From contig NZ_BIFS01000001.1 in the NCBI RefSeq assembly GCF_003967555.1, positions 5,704,001-5,768,000 on the forward strand: a stretch of DNA of 64,000 nucleotides. The letters are read 5' to 3'. The translations under genes were made by a program, and so were the position numbers. The stretch is from Dictyobacter kobayashii. Its GTDB lineage: Bacteria > Chloroflexota > Ktedonobacteria > Ktedonobacterales > Ktedonobacteraceae. Shown here piece after piece: positions 19,291-28,044 of the stretch (position 1 is its first letter; each line of letters begins with the position of its first letter). Below the pieces are notes generated by a model, which was given only the letters and a program-made list of their open reading frames with translations, searched no databases and was not told the origin of the DNA.

Positions 19291-19866
19291 TTATTCCTGC
19301 GGCGGTAGCTGTTGAGGATATTGCGATTGTGGTTGGTTATATTGTTGTTGGGCTCCATATGGATCATCAGTTTCAACGGGAGGCCTCTCAATAGGAGGCT
19401 GCTCGGCCGGGCGCACTGGTGGGGTATAACCTTCGTTGTAGGGACGCTCCTGAGGCGTCTGCGGTGGTTGCTGGTAAGTGGGATTGGGTTGCTGATAGGG
19501 AGGGTTGGGTTGCTGATAGTTCTGATAAGGAGCTTGTGGCTGGTAGGATCTCGGTCCCAGGTTCCAGCTGTTGAGTTGATTGTTAATGGGATTGCGGAAC
19601 GCTCCCAGTACAATTGATAAGCCTATACCTAACAATATCAATGTCCACATACCGGTCAGGAAGCAGAGTGCCAGGGTCATAAACCAGACAAAGCCGTTGA
19701 TGCCGCCATAGCGGGCGCCGCGGTAAGACATGCCCCAGGCGCCAAACAGGGCCGCGAAAGCCAGTCCGGTAAAGAAAATGGGGAGAAAAAGGCCGTGCCC
19801 AATAATGATAGCTAGTGCCAATCCGATCAAGACGAAACCACCGGAAATATTTCTAGGGTGATACAC
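19291..19866 (-). CDS. Small membrane protein with Pro/Gln-rich tail
   Basis: 191 residues. Residues 1-90 hold three to four membrane segments (GGFVLIGLALAIIIGHGLFL, then further stretches to about 90). Residues 105-191 form a low-complexity tail rich in Pro, Gln, Tyr and Asn with YQQPNP repeats. This shape recurs in Ktedonobacteria and other soil bacteria; no function is known. The tail is probably disordered and cytoplasmic or surface exposed. Confidence 0.7.
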   Translation of the reverse strand: MYHPRNISGGFVLIGLALAIIIGHGLFLPIFFTGLAFAALFGAWGMSYRGARYGGINGFVWFMTLALCFLTGMWTLILLGIGLSIVLGAFRNPINNQLNSWNLGPRSYQPQAPYQNYQQPNPPYQQPNPTYQQPPQTPQERPYNEGYTPPVRPAEQPPIERPPVETDDPYGAQQQYNQPQSQYPQQLPPQE

Positions 19867-20010
19867 TACCTGCTCCTTTATGAGAAGATCAATAATAAAG
19901 CTCTACTTGAAAAGACGCTATTGAAGGGGCACAATAAAATTGTCTTCCTTTTTTTATCGGGCTGTGTGATGTGTTTGCGTGCGGGAGCTCAATACCGTTG
20001 CGATACGAAG

Positions 20011-20418
20011 AATTTGAGTTCAGAAACATGGGATTGGAGCCCGCCCCTTTTTTACCCTCCCCACAACAAACCAGGCAACAAGAACAACGATGCGCATAGG
20101 TTCGGCCCTGTAGGTGCGAGGCTTGCCCTCGCTTGCCGCCCTCCGCAGAGCCGGCGGCCCCGTATCCTAGCGCTTAGGCACCCTGTGGCATCGCCTTTTC
20201 CTTTACGCGGTGCCCAAACACGGACCATCCTTTTGGGCACCGTGTGGGCCGAGGTGTCAGAGACAAGTAACCACGTGGTGAGGATACCGGGCCGCCCTAC
20301 CGGGGCGGCAATCGGCCGCTGAGGGCCGAACCTATGCGCATCGCCGTTCTTGCTGCCTGGTTGTGTGGGGAGGGTATAAGGGCTTGTCCTCATCCAGGTC
20401 GTTCAGAAGCAATGGAGC
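20011..20418. mobile_element. Inverted-repeat element, copy 1 (MITE-like)
   Basis: About 400 bp with a perfect 22-bp inverted repeat (20088-20109 and 20322-20343, CGATGCGCATAGGTTCGGCCCT and complement), extended outward by about 50 bp of imperfect inverted repeat (CCCTCCCCACA...CCAGGCA). A second copy is at 33626-34021. The central palindrome-bounded 35 bp (20208-20242, CGGTGCCC...GGGCACCG) is in the opposite orientation to that of the other copy. No open frame inside is credible; non-autonomous mobile element is an inference from the two-copy, inverted-repeat structure. Confidence 0.7.
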
Positions 20419-20636
20419 ATTGTGCGGAAGTACCAATGACGGGTTTGGGGGAAATGGTGTTGGTGGAATATGATTGTCTGGTTTAATGGATCTAGCTATC
20501 TCCTAAAATTGACGAGCGGTGGTACGATGTGTCTATATGTCTGTGTGTGTTATTTTGTATCAATTTGTGGCTGTTTACTCGAAAAAAGGCCTGACTGAAG
20601 TAAGGTGTTCTTCATTATATACGAAAGGCTGATAGT

Positions 20637-21824
20637 ATGCGCTCTCTTATCCTGCCCGCTTCGTTGCATGGGACGCAAGAATTGTTTGCCTGGTTGGAAT
20701 CTATGCGTGCGACTGGTCCAGTCACGTATGAGCCAACAACGAATAAGTGGCATATCTTTGGCTATCGGGATGCTGTGCAGGTGTTGGAGGATGCGGCCAG
20801 CTTTTCGTCAGACTTAGAACGTGGAGGACCGATTGGGGCGGTCCTGCTGGCTTCGACGATGATTGCGCAGGACCCTCCGGAGCATCAGCTATTGCGCTCG
20901 CTGGTAGCGCAGGTGTTTACTCAGCAGAGCGTGGAACTGCTGGCACCCCGGGTGCGTGCGATTACACAGGATCTGCTGGATAAAGTACGTCCGGCTGGCT
21001 ATATGGACGCGATTCAAGATTTCGCCTATCCATTGGCGATGAAGGTTATCAGCGAGCTGCTGGGTATCCCAGTGGAGCAACGGCCAGCCTTTCGCCACTG
21101 GTCTGACAGCATGTTTTTTCGTCAGCATGAGCGTGACGAGAGTCAGAGCGAGCAAGATGAGCCCTACCAGCGGGCGGTAGCGGCCCGGCAGGCGATGCGT
21201 GAGAGCCTGCTGGTGTTGCTCCAGGAGCGCAGGCGGATGCCGCAGCATGATCTGATCAGCCAGTTATTGGTGGCCGAAGTTGCTGGAAAGCGTTTCAATG
21301 AAGAACAACTGGTGGGTTTCTGCTTCTTATTCTGGGCCGCCGGCTACGAGACGACCGTCAACCTGCTCGGTAACGCCATCCTCTGCCTGGATGAATATCC
21401 CAGGGATGCTGAGCGACTGCGGCGCGAGCCCGACCTGTGGTCCACGGCCATTGAAGAGATTCTTCGCTACAGTCCACCGCTGCTGGGCGTAACCCGGCGC
21501 ACAACCGGAGAGGTCATGGTGGGTGGCAAGCAGATCCCGGCCGGCCAATCTATTCGCGTCTGGATCGCCTCGGCCAATCGGGATGCCGAGCTTTTCCCCT
21601 ATCCCGACCACTTTAATATCCAGCGTACCCCTAATCCCCATCTTACCTTTGGACGAGGTATTCACAGCTGTCTGGGAGCACCATTGGCCCGCTTAGAGGC
21701 CAGTACCGCCCTTCCCATGTTGTGGCAACAGTTTCCTGCCCTGCACCGTGTGCGCAGAGAGCCGCTGCAATGGATAGAAGGCGGAGCCGTCTATGGTGTC
21801 AGGCACCTGCCGCTCGAATTTTGA
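20637..21824 (+). CDS. Cytochrome P450
   Basis: An intact 395-residue soluble P450. I-helix FWAAGYETTVNLL, K-helix EEILRY, and heme loop HLTFGRGIHSCLGAPLARLE with the Cys ligand are all present. The ATG at 20637 is preceded by GAAAGG eight bases upstream. It shares overall layout and phrases such as ANRD, FNIQRTPNPHLTFG with the P450 at 18011, so the pair looks like a diverged duplication separated by a membrane gene and a repeat element. Substrate and redox partner are not evident from the neighbourhood. Confidence 0.95.
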   Translation: MRSLILPASLHGTQELFAWLESMRATGPVTYEPTTNKWHIFGYRDAVQVLEDAASFSSDLERGGPIGAVLLASTMIAQDPPEHQLLRSLVAQVFTQQSVELLAPRVRAITQDLLDKVRPAGYMDAIQDFAYPLAMKVISELLGIPVEQRPAFRHWSDSMFFRQHERDESQSEQDEPYQRAVAARQAMRESLLVLLQERRRMPQHDLISQLLVAEVAGKRFNEEQLVGFCFLFWAAGYETTVNLLGNAILCLDEYPRDAERLRREPDLWSTAIEEILRYSPPLLGVTRRTTGEVMVGGKQIPAGQSIRVWIASANRDAELFPYPDHFNIQRTPNPHLTFGRGIHSCLGAPLARLEASTALPMLWQQFPALHRVRREPLQWIEGGAVYGVRHLPLEF

Positions 21825-21847
21825 AGCGAGCGGCCTATCATTCTGAT

Positions 21848-22417
21848 CTAGCTATGCTTGGGGGTGGCCGACGCCGCGGGACGGGCTGCATCATAGATGC
21901 GGCTATAGCGCGAGGTTTTGCCGCGACCGATCAGTCCACCCAGGGCGCCAATCAGCAGGCCGAGCAAGAGTGAAAGGGTAAAGCTACCCAGGCCCGAGGC
22001 ATTGACGGCTCCGAAGAGAAACTGTTCGGCGGTGGCAGGTACAGGCTGGTTGAGGCGTTTGGCGGCATCCTCTATCACAACCCGTTGTAGCTCTCGAAAT
22101 GTATTGATATTGACCGTTGCCAGGGAATATGCTCCGATCAAGGAGACGAGAGCACTGATAATCGCGGTCCACAGGCCTGCAAAGGCCCCGGTGCCCACGC
22201 GACCAGTGCTCTGGCTTGCCCGCACACCGGCCAAAAAATAGAAAAAGAGTGCGAAAAGCACGCCGACCAGACTCAATGGTAAAGTCAAAGCTGGTTGATG
22301 AAGATTACTCACCAGCAGCCCCAGGACGATCTGGATAACGCCCAGCACAAGTCCAAATAAGAATCCGTGCCCCAGGGCCGGACTGCCTTTACTCTTGACA
22401 AGTGTACCTTCGACCAT
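21848..22417 (-). CDS. Four-TM membrane protein of unknown function
   Basis: 189 residues with four predicted membrane segments (about 18-36, 43-64, 80-100 and 145-166), a short amphipathic region between the last two, and a basic Ser/Ala-rich tail. Glycine-rich GSFTLSLLLGLLIGALGGLIG near the end resembles small glycine-zipper segments. No family is recognised. It converges with the P450 gene, 23 bases apart. Confidence 0.65.
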   Translation of the reverse strand: MVEGTLVKSKGSPALGHGFLFGLVLGVIQIVLGLLVSNLHQPALTLPLSLVGVLFALFFYFLAGVRASQSTGRVGTGAFAGLWTAIISALVSLIGAYSLATVNINTFRELQRVVIEDAAKRLNQPVPATAEQFLFGAVNASGLGSFTLSLLLGLLIGALGGLIGRGKTSRYSRIYDAARPAASATPKHS

Positions 22418-22628
22418 AATGGCTGCACCCCCTTCATGAGAATAATTGCTCAGTGACGTCTGGAGCTACCTGCATCAACCAACACGGTATAAGGGACATG
22501 CTGGTTTCACCATGCATGCATGCGATCTCTTTGTGGCCTCATGTCATAGGATAAGCTGAACGAGTATCTATGGGAAGAAATAGGGCAAATGACATGTATA
22601 AGAAAAGGGGCCATGGGCTATAGTTATA

Positions 22629-22690
22629 CTTATTCCTCTGAAAATGATCTTACATTGTGCGCAATGTAAGATCATTTTCAGAGGAATAAG
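22629..22690. repeat. Perfect 29-bp-arm palindrome
   Basis: Arms 22629-22657 and 22662-22690 are exact complements around a TGCG loop. It stands alone in the 22418-22744 spacer, about 55 bases before a lipoprotein gene. It lacks the CACGTCCGC-type flank seen at other palindromes. The rest of the spacer shows nothing recognisable. Confidence 0.8.
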
Positions 22691-22744
22691 TCGGTAGATA
22701 TATCTATCGCTGGTCTTCCCTGGAAGAAAGGGACTTCAACTCCC

Positions 22745-23203
22745 ATGGCACAGATTAATGTAACAATGATTGTGCGCCAACGCGCGCGCCTGGTCCCGCT
22801 ATTGGGAGCGCTTCTGATGCTGTTGATTGGATGCGGCTCTCCTGCCAATGTCGCTAGATCGCCTGGCAAAACAACAGTTGTACCGCCCCAGAAGACAGTA
22901 GTAGCTAACACCCAACTCGTTGTACAAGTATTCCAGCTGCCAACAACCATCAGATCGGTGGGGAAGATTATTGCTGGTCCAGATGGCAATCTCTGGTTTC
23001 CCGATACACCCCCAGCCATGGGCAAGACTATGCGCCTGGGCTATATTACTCCTGGTGGAATAATCACCGAACACCCCTTGCAGAGTAGTATCGTGATCCC
23101 GACAGGAATAGTGAGCGCTGCTGATGGCACGCTCTGGATTACTGGCAATGGGGCAAATGGCGATCATGGAGAACTGGTGCGGGTAACCCTGCCCGCAGCT
23201 TGA
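22745..23203 (+). CDS. Short Vgb/NHL-like lipoprotein
   Basis: 152 residues. A signal peptide with lipobox LIGC (about 28-31) predicts membrane anchoring. After a linker come two copies of the virginiamycin-B-lyase-like propeller motif: GPDGNLWFPDT...GYITPGGIITEHPL and AADGTLWITGNG. Full Vgb-like propellers have about seven such blades in 280-300 residues, so this is a truncated or mini-propeller. The catalytic His residues of streptogramin lyase cannot be placed. The start at 22745 has AAAGGGA 12 bases upstream, a long spacing, so the start is uncertain. Confidence 0.6.
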   Translation: MAQINVTMIVRQRARLVPLLGALLMLLIGCGSPANVARSPGKTTVVPPQKTVVANTQLVVQVFQLPTTIRSVGKIIAGPDGNLWFPDTPPAMGKTMRLGYITPGGIITEHPLQSSIVIPTGIVSAADGTLWITGNGANGDHGELVRVTLPAA

Positions 23204-23216
23204 TTTAGTACACGAG

Positions 23217-23266
23217 CGCCTGGATGGGTGCGCTTAGCTGATCTGGGCTAACTGACCATCCAGGCG
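23217..23266 (+). terminator. Terminator-like hairpin
   Basis: Eleven-base arms CGCCTGGATGG / CCATCCAGGCG enclose a smaller inner stem TTAGC / GCTAA, 13 bases after the lipoprotein stop. There is no strong T tract. The rest of the gap up to 23596 holds no recognisable gene. Confidence 0.55.
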
Positions 23267-23596
23267 TGTAGCGATCAGACGTTATTAGTGGAAGTGGGAA
23301 ACCGATCGGTAGTACCTTTGAGTAGGGAGATGATTTCTGTGCTATGGGTTGTTATATTTTATGATCGGCTTGGGAAATGCAGGCCTCGCTTAAGGGATAG
23401 TGGGGGGGCACGGGATTTGCAAGTGAGGATTTCCGCATTGGCCGAGGCGAATATTGCACTTATTGTTTTACATTTGCATATTTGCTAAATTGACATGGAG
23501 AAGGAGCTCCCATTACAATCGATACCACGACAACCAACAATCGTAGGAGATGTGTTTGTGTAGAAGGGTAGTAGCCGCTTGAGGAGCACCGAGCAG

Positions 23597-24821
23597 ATGG
23601 ACGGAACAAGATTTAGACCACGGGGAATAAAAATTCATTGGCATACGTATACATTAGGGCATCAGCCAACATGGAAGCGTCCCATCATAGGTTATTTAGT
23701 AGGTTTTTTGCTGGCCATCTTAGGTCTGGTGACTGGATTGATGCACTGGCACCATGATATGCCTGCCTTCTTGCCAAGCACATTATTGAATCTCTACATT
23801 ATATGTGTGGCCTTTACCTGGGGCTTTGGTCCGGCGATTTTTACCCTCTGTACGGGTCTGTTGGTGATCGATTTTCTCTATATTGAGCCATACGGTCTAT
23901 TATTTCAGCATCAAAATATCTATAGTAGCATCTATCTACTCTTCTTCGCGCTGGCCGGTGTCATTATCGCGGCCATGGTGCATCAGCGTGAGGCAGCTCG
24001 GCTGCACGCTCAAACGATGGTCGAGGAGGCCACGGAGGCACAGCGGAAGCTGGAGGAGTTCATTGGCCTGGTAAGCCATGAACTGAAAACGCTCTGGCCG
24101 CGTCCCAGGGCAGCGTCCAGCTGGCGAAGCGCAAATTAAGGCGTTACGAACCCGATCCATCCAGATTTGAGCAGCAGGAGCGCAATAACCAGATTATCAG
24201 AGCGGTAGAGCAAGCGCTGACCAATGCACATAGCCAGACCGCCGTCCAGACCCGGCTGGTGAATGATCTGCTGGATGCCTCGCGTATCCATGGGCAGAAA
24301 TTGCGCCTGCTACAGTCGCCGTGTGAGCTAAACCAGATTGTGCGCCAGGCGGTTGAGAACCAGCGCACCATCGCCACCAATCGCGTGATTGAGCTGGATG
24401 AGAATAAAGATGAGCGGCTGATCGTGTGTGCCGATGCGGATCGGATCGGGCAGGTCATTGCCAACTATCTCTCTAATGCATTAAAGTATTCACCCCTGAC
24501 AGGCCTGTGTTTGTGCGCCTGGAGCAAGATGGCCAGAATGTCAAAGTCTCGGTGCGCGATGAAGGTCCGGGCCTGCCAGAAGCAGAGCAACAGAACATCT
24601 GGACACGCTTCTACCGCGTCTCTGGCATTCATAGCCAGCACAATTCGGGTGTCCCCCATGTCGGCCTCGGCGTTGGCCTGCATATCTGTAAGGGGATTAT
24701 CCAGCAGCATCATGGCGAGGTCGGGGTTGACAGCAAGCCCGGTGAGGGCTCGACCTTCTGGTTTACCCTGCCACTACAAGAGTGCGTGCAGCCCATCTTC
24801 GAGACGGCCGTCCCACTTTAA
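23597..24821 (+). CDS. KdpD-like sensor histidine kinase (two frameshifts)
   Basis: Restored length 408 residues. The N-terminus has four membrane segments in the DUF4118/KdpD style, followed by a coiled coil and the HisKA motif FIGLVSHELKTPL. The ATPase domain carries NALKYS (N box), DEGPGLP (G1), GVGLHICKGII (G2) and GEGSTFWFTLPL. The frame breaks at about 24092 (one missing base restores KTPLAASQG) and at CCCC 24493-24496 (one more C restores YSPPDRPVFV). Start ATG 23597 has GAGGAG 10 bases upstream; a TTG six codons earlier is less likely. No response regulator is adjacent. Confidence 0.88.
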
Positions 24822-24861
24822 AGACATCCCGGCATGCTGGCTGCGTATTCCTAATAGACTT

Positions 24862-24919
24862 TAAGACGAAGGGCGCGCCCCGGTTCCTTAACGTGAACCG
24901 GGGCGCGCCCTTCGTCTTA
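24862..24919. terminator. Perfect 25-bp-arm hairpin between convergent genes
   Basis: Arms 24862-24886 and 24895-24919 match exactly around an 8-base loop (CTTAACGT). It lies between the 3' ends of the histidine kinase and the leftward kinase-FtsA gene, so a bidirectional terminator is the simplest role. Its arm contains GGCGCGCC, echoing the GC-rich flank of other palindromes here. Confidence 0.7.
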
Positions 24920-24934
24920 GCATCCCCATCGTTC

Positions 24935-27163
24935 TTAAGGGGCCAGGCGCGTACTTCTTTGGGGCGTAGTAGGGGCATCTTTTTCTTTTTGGATTTCGAT
25001 GGCCCGATGTGCCAGGGCCATCAAAACAATATCCTGTTCTTCTAGCAGCCCCTTATGGTCGCGAATACTTTTTATCATTTCTGGCAGTATAAAGCGAATG
25101 GTGGGCGTGCGTGTAAATGGCAACCGTTTGGTCCACGAAAAATGGTCAAGTAACCTGACCAGATCAGGAATTTTGGCACCATTGCCAGGGTATAAATATC
25201 CAGTGGCAATGGTTCACCTTTGGCCAGCTCTTCGATTATTAACTCAACACTATCCATCCAGGTCTGGCATTCTGGTGCAAGTCTCCTCTGGATCTCTTCT
25301 CGGGCTTCTTTATTCAGAGCCCGGTGATATAATCCTTCAGCAATTGTCTGCCCTCTCTGAGGCTAATACCTTTGCTGGTAGCGATGCGCCGTCCAAACAC
25401 CCGTTCTCCGAATGCGAAGATGCGCGATTCCTCGACCACTGCTGCGCGTACCAGGGTGATCTCGGTTGTGCTGCTCATGACGTTGATAAAAATACAGCCA
25501 CTATTAGCCCTTGCATCGGGGTACAAGCAACGTGCCAGAGCATATAGCTCGGCCTCAATAGAGATCGGGGCAAGATCAAGTCCCTGGGCCACCGCTTCGA
25601 TCGCGCCTAATTGTGCGAGAGGTGCAAACGTACTAAAGAGCGTCAATGAAAAGTGTCGACCGCGAAAACCAAGCGGGTTTGTCACCTGATTCCCATCAAT
25701 ACGTACCGAGGTAACGGTGGCATTGGTCACCCGGACATCGATATCACTACGACCTGTTTCAGTACTAATCTGCTCTTTGGCTGTTTTGAGTGAGCGCGCC
25801 TGCGCTGCCGTGATTAAGGATTCGACCTCTTCTTCGGTAATCTGTTTGGTGGGTTGCTGTCGTTGTTTACTGACGGTGATTGAGTTAAATTTGACCAATT
25901 CACTGTTGAGGCCCAGGATAGCTCTGGGAGCAATGATCTCGTCAGCTATTTCTTCTGCCTCAAGTAAAGCCTTATTGCAACTGCTGGTCGCTCCAGCTAT
26001 GTCAATGATGATGTTATCGCTCAGTATATTCGAAGCCAGTTGTTGACGACCTATCCCTAAGATATTTGCCTGGTTTCCATTGATATCGATGATCATTGCT
26101 CGCACTGTATCATCTTCAATCTGCACTATTGAATAGAGCTCGGCTTTGCGTGGCAGATCAACTTCATCGACCTCATCGACTTCAACTTCTTTCTGATAGG
26201 TGGTGGTATCCGGTTCACGCTGGAGTAGCCTTGTAAAATCATTGTAGAGTTGTCCCAGCCTACCCATTGGTCGTTCAGGTACTTCTTCCTCCTCCACAGG
26301 GACTCTGCGTGGCGGGACACGATATGTGGTCGCCTGGTTCCGAGGGCCGGCCGGCCGGGGTTGAGGGAACGCCTGCTCCAGGGCATGGATAAAATCTGTG
26401 ATGCTAGAAAATCTCGCCTTATAATTTTTATCTAAGGCCCGGAGCAGGACTTCTTCGACGGTGACGGGAACCTTTGGATTGCGTTGGCGTAGCGAGGGGA
26501 CCGCCGCGTAACGATGGGCATCATAGAGCCTGGTAAAATCATCGCCCTCAAATGGGGCCGTCCACAGAGCCATTCGTAGATCATGATGGCCAGCGAATAC
26601 TGGTCACTGGCTTTTTTGGGTTTTCCCATTAATTGTTCGGGGGCCGCGTAGATAGGTGTACCCGCGGGCTGTTGGGTGCTCTGGGTGAGTGTATGTTGCG
26701 CAATTCTGGCGATGCCAAAGTCACTGAGCAGCGGCGCGTTACGTTCATTCAGGAGGATGTTTTCTGGTTTCACATCGCGGTGGATGATATCCTGCTGGTG
26801 GGCATATTCCAGCGCCTGCCCGATATTGCGCGCATAGTTGAGGATGTCATTATTGGGAAGGACTGTGGTGCGAGGATATTTTTTGCGCAGATTGCCGTTG
26901 GGAGCATAGGTGAGGACCAGGAATGGCCGGGTGTCATCGAAATCTGCATCCAGGACACGCACAATGGAGGAATGTTGCAGGCGTCTGATGATATCTGCCT
27001 CATGTAAAAAGTTGTCTTTTACCTTTTGGTCGGTAATAAAGGCATGTAGAAGCTTGAGTGCCACCTGACGCCCACTCTGTATCTCTGTTGCCAGGTGAAC
27101 CTCGGCTGAATTGCCATGCCCTAGCAGGCGGTGAATTTTGTAATTTTTGATCCGTTTCGCCAT
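24935..27163 (-). CDS. Ser/Thr protein kinase fused to an FtsA-like domain (three frameshifts)
   Basis: Restored length about 743 residues. Residues 1-260 are a Hanks-type kinase: P-loop GHGNSAEV (15-22), Lys37 in VALKLL, HRDVKPEN (128-135), DFG (148-150), APEQ (174-177). An acidic Pro-rich linker follows. Residues about 342-743 resemble the actin-like FtsA/PilM fold: ANILGIGRQQLASN, then ATSSCNKALLEAEEIADEII, PTKQITEEEVESLI and LDLAPISIEAELYALARCL. The phosphate-2 motif reads INVMSSTTEITLV in place of the usual DIGGGTT, so nucleotide binding may be altered. Frame breaks: 26562-26563, 25351-25353 and 25171-25174, each repaired by one base. The kinase C-lobe and FtsA-like part share one uninterrupted frame, so the fusion is real. 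ATG 27163 has AAGGA 7 bases upstream. The DUF4231 gene lies 42 bases upstream. Confidence 0.8.
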
Positions 27164-27205
27164 GCGTTGATCCTTCATCGTCTCAGGCTGCAATCATTGC
27201 TTTCT

Positions 27206-27637
27206 TTAAGGTACTGTCATATATGGGTTGGCTGCCAGGGCTTGACTCAGGATTCCTTGCACTTGAAGCACAAAATATCCTTCTTTATCAGGCTCTGTGC
27301 TATAGTTTCCCGCCCCGGCCAGGTAGAGATTATATTCTTTTTCGAGATCATAATACGCCTTGCCATGCTGAGCCCATTTTTCTTGATAATTAAAGGTTTT
27401 GAGTACCGTGGCCAGTGTGGCTACAGGGATCGCGCACACGATGGCCAGGACTTTGAGCCAGATCCAGGAAAAAAATGGTTGGAGTGCGACCAGGATAGCA
27501 TTGGCGAGTGCCAGGATGAGCATAGCCCATTGCAGCCGGAGATAGATATGATGATTTCTGCGCGCCCGGAGTCGATGAAATGACAATCTAGGATAATAGA
27601 TATCTTTCAGGAAGGCAGTAAATTTTTCTTGATCCAT
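27206..27637 (-). CDS. DUF4231 (SLATT-like) two-TM protein
   Basis: 143 residues: a basic N-terminal helix, two membrane segments (about 34-54 and 60-79) and a C-terminal helix with QEKWAQHGKAYYDLEKEYNLYL, the DUF4231 signature in which a Trp/Lys helix follows the second segment. DUF4231 belongs, to my knowledge, with the SLATT group of two-TM proteins proposed to act as membrane effectors in nucleotide-signalling conflict systems. It is the first gene of an apparent two-gene unit with the kinase-FtsA fusion. No ribosome site is obvious before ATG 27637. Confidence 0.75.
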   Translation of the reverse strand: MDQEKFTAFLKDIYYPRLSFHRLRARRNHHIYLRLQWAMLILALANAILVALQPFFSWIWLKVLAIVCAIPVATLATVLKTFNYQEKWAQHGKAYYDLEKEYNLYLAGAGNYSTEPDKEGYFVLQVQGILSQALAANPYMTVP

Positions 27638-28044
27638 ATGCCATTAATACATCTCGTTAAAGAAACGCTAAAAACACCTGTATAGTATGCGAAAAAATGA
27701 AATATGTCAATGTAATTATCTCCTTGCCTGTTCGCTTTTATTTTATGTATGGCGTGGGGCATTTTTGCAGCATAGAGACGAAGAGAGGAAAAACAAGCTG
27801 CAATGATCCCTATTCTGTATTCAGGCTTACAGGCAAGAGAGTCAATTATGTTGTACATTTATGATTGGGAAGAACGAAGCGGGTATGAGCTTGCTGTTCT
27901 AAAAAGCAACAAAAACCGTCATTCGTAGATGTTTGGGCCTTGTGCCTGATTTGTTGTTGACGTACAAAATGCCTGCTTCTGTAGATTAGTTTGTTCCGTG
28001 GCTTGAATCCATGGTGTGATTCAGGTGCAGGAGGTAGATATCCT
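27638..28044. other. Divergent promoter region
   Basis: A gap between the leftward DUF4231 gene and the rightward asnB. It is AT-rich near 27650-27720 and has a weak TTGACG at about 27957 facing asnB. No repeat of the families described here and no credible gene is present. Confidence 0.4.

Noticed and set aside
18011..21824. Biosynthetic gene cluster around the two P450 genes
   Set aside because: No core synthase, tailoring set or transporter lies nearby; neighbours are small membrane proteins.
24862..24919. Attachment site or origin suggested by the GC-rich palindrome
   Set aside because: No integrase, replication protein or direct repeat accompanies it; position between convergent gene ends favours a terminator.
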